Assembly: GCF_001514115.1 (NCBI RefSeq)
Contig: NZ_KQ948463.1
Location: 186,001-250,000, forward strand
Direction: 5' to 3'
Length of the DNA: 64,000 nucleotides
Source: Streptomyces olivochromogenes
GTDB lineage: Bacteria; Actinomycetota; Actinomycetes; Streptomycetales; Streptomycetaceae
Shown one piece after another: positions 60,646 to 64,000 of this stretch (its first letter is position 1; each line of letters opens with the position of its first letter). The position numbers were made by a program, and so were the translations under genes. The notes beneath the pieces were generated by a model, which did no database searches, was not told where the DNA came from, and saw nothing but the letters and a program-made list of their open reading frames with translations.

Positions 60646-61785
60646 TCAGTCGACGATCGCCATCTCGCGGGACGTGGTGTTGAGGCGCCATCCGCCCTCC
60701 TCGGTCACCGTCACGATGTCCTCGATGCGCACCCCGAAGCGGCCGGGCAGATAGATGCCGGGCTCCACGGAGAAGCACATCCCGGGCACGAGGGGCAGTT
60801 CCTCGCCCTCGATCATGTACGGCGGCTCGTGGGTGGTGACGCCGATGCCGTGCCCGGTGCGGTGGATGAAGTACTCGCCGTATCCCGCCTCGGTGATGAC
60901 GGCGCGGGCCGCCCGGTCGACGTCCTGGCAGGCGGCCCCCGGCCGGACCGCCGCGACGCCCGCCTCCTGGGCGGCGCGCACGACGTCGTGCACCCGGCGC
61001 TCCTCGAGGTCCGGCTCGCCGACGTGGACCGTGCGGGAGGTGTCGGAGCCGTAGCCGTGCTTGAGACCGCCGAAGTCGAGGACGACCATGTCGCCGCGCT
61101 CGATGACGCGCTCGCCCGCCTCGTGGTGCGGGTTGGCGCCGTTCGGGCCCGAGGCGACGATGGTGAAGTCGACCTGGGAGTGCCCGAAATGCCGCAGCAG
61201 CTCGGCGAGGTCGGCGGCGACGTCGGCCTCCCCGCGCCCCGCGAAGGGCACCTTACGGATCTCCTCGTACGCGGCGTCCGCGGCCGCCCCGGCCTCCGCC
61301 AACCGCGCCACCTCCGCCGCGTCCTTGACCGCCCGCAGCATCGGCAGGGCTTCGGTGAGGGCGACGTACCGCGTGTCCGGCAGTCGCCGCTGGAGGCCTA
61401 GCAGATGCAGGGCCCAGGAGTTGTCGCTGACGCCGAAGCGGCCCTCGCTCCCGACCAGGGACGCGGCCGCCGCGTACGGGTCCTTGCCGTCGGTCCAGTC
61501 GCGCAGGGTCAGCATGGGGGCCGCCGCTGCCGCGTCCGGGGCCTCCAGGGTCGGCACGACCAGCACGGGGTCCTGCCCGGCCCTGAGCACCAGCAGGGTG
61601 AGGCGTTCGGTCTCCACGGGCCGGTAGCCGGTCAGCCACACCAGATCGGGTCCGGGAGCGATCAGGACGCCGTCGAGTCCCGCGTCCGCGGCCGCCTCGG
61701 CCGCGCGCCGCATACGGGCCCCGTAGTCACCAGCGGTGAAGGGCGCGGGATCACCGGCGGTGAAGGGCGCGGGCGTGCCGGTCAT
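60646..61785 (-). CDS. M24-family aminopeptidase (Xaa-Pro peptidase-like)
   Basis: A 379-residue two-metal peptidase; ATG 61785 lies 6 nt after GGAGG. The N-terminal creatinase-like domain (MRRAAEAAADAGLDGVLIAP, DLVWLTGYRPVE) precedes the catalytic fold. The five metal ligands are seen in order: VVLDFGGLKHGYGSDTSRT, HRTGHGIG, SVEPGIY and GVRIEDIV. It should act on X-Pro peptides in the cytoplasm. The first 20 residues contain a duplicated APFTAGD block. Confidence 0.92.
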   Translation of the reverse strand: MTGTPAPFTAGDPAPFTAGDYGARMRRAAEAAADAGLDGVLIAPGPDLVWLTGYRPVETERLTLLVLRAGQDPVLVVPTLEAPDAAAAAPMLTLRDWTDGKDPYAAAASLVGSEGRFGVSDNSWALHLLGLQRRLPDTRYVALTEALPMLRAVKDAAEVARLAEAGAAADAAYEEIRKVPFAGRGEADVAADLAELLRHFGHSQVDFTIVASGPNGANPHHEAGERVIERGDMVVLDFGGLKHGYGSDTSRTVHVGEPDLEERRVHDVVRAAQEAGVAAVRPGAACQDVDRAARAVITEAGYGEYFIHRTGHGIGVTTHEPPYMIEGEELPLVPGMCFSVEPGIYLPGRFGVRIEDIVTVTEEGGWRLNTTSREMAIVD

Positions 61786-61891
61786 CCATGCCTCCGTCTG
61801 TCCGGAGTTTCCCCAGGGGCTACGGGCAGCATCCTGCCCGTTCGCCGATGCGGACGCGAGCCGGTTGCGGCCATGGCGTCGGTCCCGGGAG

Positions 61892-61956
61892 CTCAACTAA
61901 CGGTTGAGCATTGCCAGTCCATTAGCACTAATGGTTGTATGCGGATATTCCATTAG
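61892..61956. promoter_or_regulatory. Double palindromic operator of the phosphoesterase gene
   Basis: CTCAAC-TAACG-GTTGAG (61892-61908) and CCATTAG-CA-CTAATGG (61919-61934) are both perfect palindromes; CCATTAG recurs at 61950-61956 as a half site. A TTGAGC -35 and ACTAAT -10 (17 bp) overlap both. The ATTAG/CTAAT core is MarR-like. Confidence 0.6.
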
Positions 61957-61977
61957 CTTCCAGAGGGGGCCCAGGCC

Positions 61978-62730
61978 ATGCTCGTACTGGCACACATCAG
62001 CGATCTGCATCTCGACGGCAGCCGGCGCGCTTCGGAGCGGGCCGAGCGGGTGCGGGACCGGCTGTGGGAACTGCCGGGGCGGGTCGACGCCCTGCTGGTG
62101 ACCGGCGACATCGCGGACCACGGCACGGAGGCGGAGTACGAGGAGGCGGCGCGTCTGCTCGGGCTGCGCGACGGGGAGCCCCCCTTCCCCGTACTCACCT
62201 GCCCGGGCAACCACGACAGCCGCGCGCCCTACCGCAAGGCCCTGCTCGGGCAGCCCGTGTCCGAGGGGCCGGTCAACAGCGTCCACCTCTTCGACGACGC
62301 CGCCGTCCTGATGTGCGACTCCAGCATCCCGGGCCAGGACGAAGGAGAGCTGGACGAGGAGACGTACGCCTGGATCGAGACGACGCTCGACGAACTGGAC
62401 GGCGCCGTTCCGGCGTTGCTCGCCTTCCACCATCCGCCGGTGGCGCTGCACCATCCGCTCCCGGACGCCTACCAGCTGCGCCGGCCTGCTTCCCTGGCCG
62501 CGCTGTTGGAGCGCAGGCCCGAGGTCGCCGGGCTGATCACCGGGCACGCGCACACGCCCGCCGCGACCGCCTTCGCCGGGCGGCCGCTCGTCGTCGGTCC
62601 CGGGGTGACCTGGACGCTGCGGCTGCCCTGGGAGGGCGAGGGGGCCGCCGACCGGGACGCGCCCCCTGGGTTCGCCTTTCATGTACTGGCCGACGACGGG
62701 CGGCTGACCAGCCACTTCAGGACCGTCTGA
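61978..62730 (+). CDS. Metallophosphoesterase (class III cyclic nucleotide phosphodiesterase-like)
   Basis: A 250-residue two-metal phosphatase. The five calcineurin motifs are LAHISDLHLDG, LLVTGDIADHG, LTCPGNHDSRAPY, LLAFHHPPVALH and LITGHAHTPAATAF. The fold and motif spacing match CpdA-type 3',5'-cAMP phosphodiesterases, though the family also hydrolyses other phosphodiesters. The upstream region bears two palindromes, so it is tightly regulated (inference). No MarR gene is adjacent. The gene is convergent with the PDZ protein gene. Confidence 0.92.
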   Translation: MLVLAHISDLHLDGSRRASERAERVRDRLWELPGRVDALLVTGDIADHGTEAEYEEAARLLGLRDGEPPFPVLTCPGNHDSRAPYRKALLGQPVSEGPVNSVHLFDDAAVLMCDSSIPGQDEGELDEETYAWIETTLDELDGAVPALLAFHHPPVALHHPLPDAYQLRRPASLAALLERRPEVAGLITGHAHTPAATAFAGRPLVVGPGVTWTLRLPWEGEGAADRDAPPGFAFHVLADDGRLTSHFRTV

Positions 62731-62744
62731 CCGACTCGCCGGCG

Positions 62745-63383
62745 TCAGGTCACGATGCCCGGGACCGCGGACAGTTGCTGGTGGTTGCCGTTCGCGTGGC
62801 GCACGTCGAGCGTGACCGTCGTCCCGGGGTCCGCGGCCGAGACCGCCCGCGCGAGGTCGGCGGCCGAGCCGAGCCGTGTCCCGGCGAAGGCGATCAGGGT
62901 GTCACCGCGCACCAGACCCGCGGTGTAGCCGGGGCCGGGGATGTGCACACCGACGACGAGCGCGCCCCCGCCGTCGGGGCCGTCGACGGCCTCGACGCCG
63001 AGCGTGGCCTTCCCGGGCGCGGGCTCCGGTGCCGTCGCAGGTGCCGGACTCCCGCCGCCGGACGTCGACTTGATGCCACCGGCCTGCGGCGCGCCGGAGG
63101 TCTGCCCGGGCCGGGACGCCCGGCCGGACGGTCCCTGCGCCGCACCCGCCTGCTTCTGGAAGTCCGCCAGCCTGCTCATACCGATCACCGTGGCGCCGAC
63201 GGTCCCGATCCCGACGCCCGACAGGACCAGTACGGTCGAGACGAGGAGACCGAAGAGCAGGGACATCAGCCGCCTGCCACGTCGTCGCGCGGCGTGCGGG
63301 CGCTTGCTGGTGCCGGTCGGACTCCCGTCACCGCCCGGATCCTGACCGGGCATCGGCTTGGGACGCAGTGCGGCCTGTTCCAT
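62745..63383 (-). CDS. PDZ-domain membrane protein
   Basis: A 212-residue protein. A basic cytoplasmic tail (KRPHAARRRGRRL) precedes one helix (SLLFGLLVSTVLVLSGVGIG), then a Pro/Ser/Gly-rich linker and a C-terminal PDZ domain (LGVEAVDGPDGGGALVVGVH, GPGYTAGLVRGDTLIAFAG, DLARAVSAADPGTTVTLDV). The fold matches HtrA-like PDZ modules, but no protease domain is present. It probably binds the ends of secreted or membrane proteins. The role is unknown. Confidence 0.8.
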   Translation of the reverse strand: MEQAALRPKPMPGQDPGGDGSPTGTSKRPHAARRRGRRLMSLLFGLLVSTVLVLSGVGIGTVGATVIGMSRLADFQKQAGAAQGPSGRASRPGQTSGAPQAGGIKSTSGGGSPAPATAPEPAPGKATLGVEAVDGPDGGGALVVGVHIPGPGYTAGLVRGDTLIAFAGTRLGSAADLARAVSAADPGTTVTLDVRHANGNHQQLSAVPGIVT

Positions 63384-63476
63384 GGATCGCCTCCGGCAGA
63401 TGCTCTACGGACCCGCCCCCGGCTGTTGCTCTACCCTGCGCTCCGGCGCACGACGATTCACGAACGAGTGAGACTG

Positions 63477-64000
63477 TCAAGCACGTTCGAGAAGCTTGTC
63501 CACCAGGGCCGCGGCGGCTCCGCGCGGCGACCCGCTGTGCACCAGTTCCGTCCGGTGCACCAGGCGCGGCGCCACGAGCGGGACGGCCACCGCCCCGGGG
63601 ACGCCGGTGGCCGCAGCCCGTGGCAGCAGCGTGAGGCCGTGCCCGGCGGCGGCCAGGGCGGCGAGGGTGCGCACGTCGGTGCCTTCGTAACGCAGGGCCG
63701 GGCAAAAGCCCCCGCTGCCGTTCGCCCGGCGGAGGTGGGCCAGGGGCAGTCCCGCGTCGGGGGCGTCCAGCCAGCGGGCGTCGACGAGATCGGCGAGGCG
63801 CAGCCCGTCGCGCCGGGCGAGCGGATGGGTCTCGGGCAGCAGTACGCAGACGGGTTCCTCGCCGACGCCGTACGTGGTCAGCGGGGCCACGTCGGGGTGC
63901 CGCAAGGGGTCGTTGGGCGCCGTCAGTCCGTCCACCAGGCCCAGCTCCGCACCGCCCCGCGCGACGGCGGCGGGGATCTCCTCGCGGGCCAGTACCCGCA
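63477..64000 (-). CDS. LysR-family transcriptional regulator, C-terminal part (5' end outside window)
   Basis: The visible 174 codons are the effector-binding end of a LysR regulator: GAELGLVDGL near the edge, then EEPVCVLLPETHPLARRDGL, RYEGTDVRTLAALAAAGHGL and LLPRAAATGVP. These match the second half of the periplasmic-binding-like domain. The helix-turn-helix lies outside the window, so the target and effector are unknown. The frame stays open to the edge, without a stop. Confidence 0.82.
   Translation of the reverse strand, partial: RVLAREEIPAAVARGGAELGLVDGLTAPNDPLRHPDVAPLTTYGVGEEPVCVLLPETHPLARRDGLRLADLVDARWLDAPDAGLPLAHLRRANGSGGFCPALRYEGTDVRTLAALAAAGHGLTLLPRAAATGVPGAVAVPLVAPRLVHRTELVHSGSPRGAAAALVDKLLERA

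Overview
The window is high-GC actinobacterial DNA, almost certainly from a Streptomyces chromosome. The evidence is strong third-position GC, frequent GTG starts, ATGA/GTGA start-stop overlaps, the family of secreted proteins, and the typical Streptomyces intergenic repeat (the GGGGCGCGGGGAACTGCGCG type) at two places. I see no rRNA, tRNA, phage, transposase or CRISPR array. The first and last genes run off the window.

Layout. 0-18 kb: a mixed set of genes. These are an acyltransferase-3 membrane protein, a kinase-fold plus beta-propeller protein, a secreted NPCBM-type protein, a LacI regulator, a ThuA-like protein, a lipoprotein, a VOC protein, two AraC regulators, an NmrA-like oxidoreductase, a YihY/BrkB membrane protein, an AidB-like acyl-CoA dehydrogenase, a GAF regulator, a secreted protein of unknown function and a GNAT enzyme. 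18-27.7 kb: a complete sulfur assimilation locus. It has a short leader peptide, sulfite reductase, a zinc-ribbon mini-protein, cysH-cysC-cysD-cysN, a sulfonate/taurine-type ABC transporter and a sirohydrochlorin chelatase. Together they take up sulfate or sulfonate sulfur, reduce it to sulfide and help supply siroheme for the reductase. 27.7-38.6 kb: a secreted beta-helix/Fn3 protein, small metabolic enzymes, an MMPL transporter with a strong bidirectional terminator, and a macrolide glycosyltransferase. 38.7-41.9 kb: a CUT1 sugar transporter operon without its own ATPase.

42-64 kb: a phosphotransferase, a DEDDh exonuclease, an SAV2148-type HEPN protein whose HEPN histidine is lost, and two adjacent secreted genes that look like a copper amine oxidase split in two. 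Then come the glycogen-to-trehalose genes glgX, treY and treZ. treZ is separated from treY by a P450, two tail-to-tail M14 carboxypeptidase-like paralogues, a subtilisin-inhibitor gene coupled to one of them, and an FHA protein. The window closes with a phosphotransferase, an M24 peptidase, a metallophosphoesterase with a double palindromic operator, a PDZ membrane protein and a truncated LysR regulator.

Recurrent themes. Nine genes have a TANNNT hexamer 6-7 nt before the start codon, as expected for leaderless transcripts. Short tandem repeats of 7, 8, 14, 15 and 20 bp sit in many intergenic gaps. Several clean palindromes mark probable operators. The most interesting candidates are the split amine oxidase with an altered cofactor site, and the carboxypeptidase/SSI cassette with its pseudo-palindrome array.
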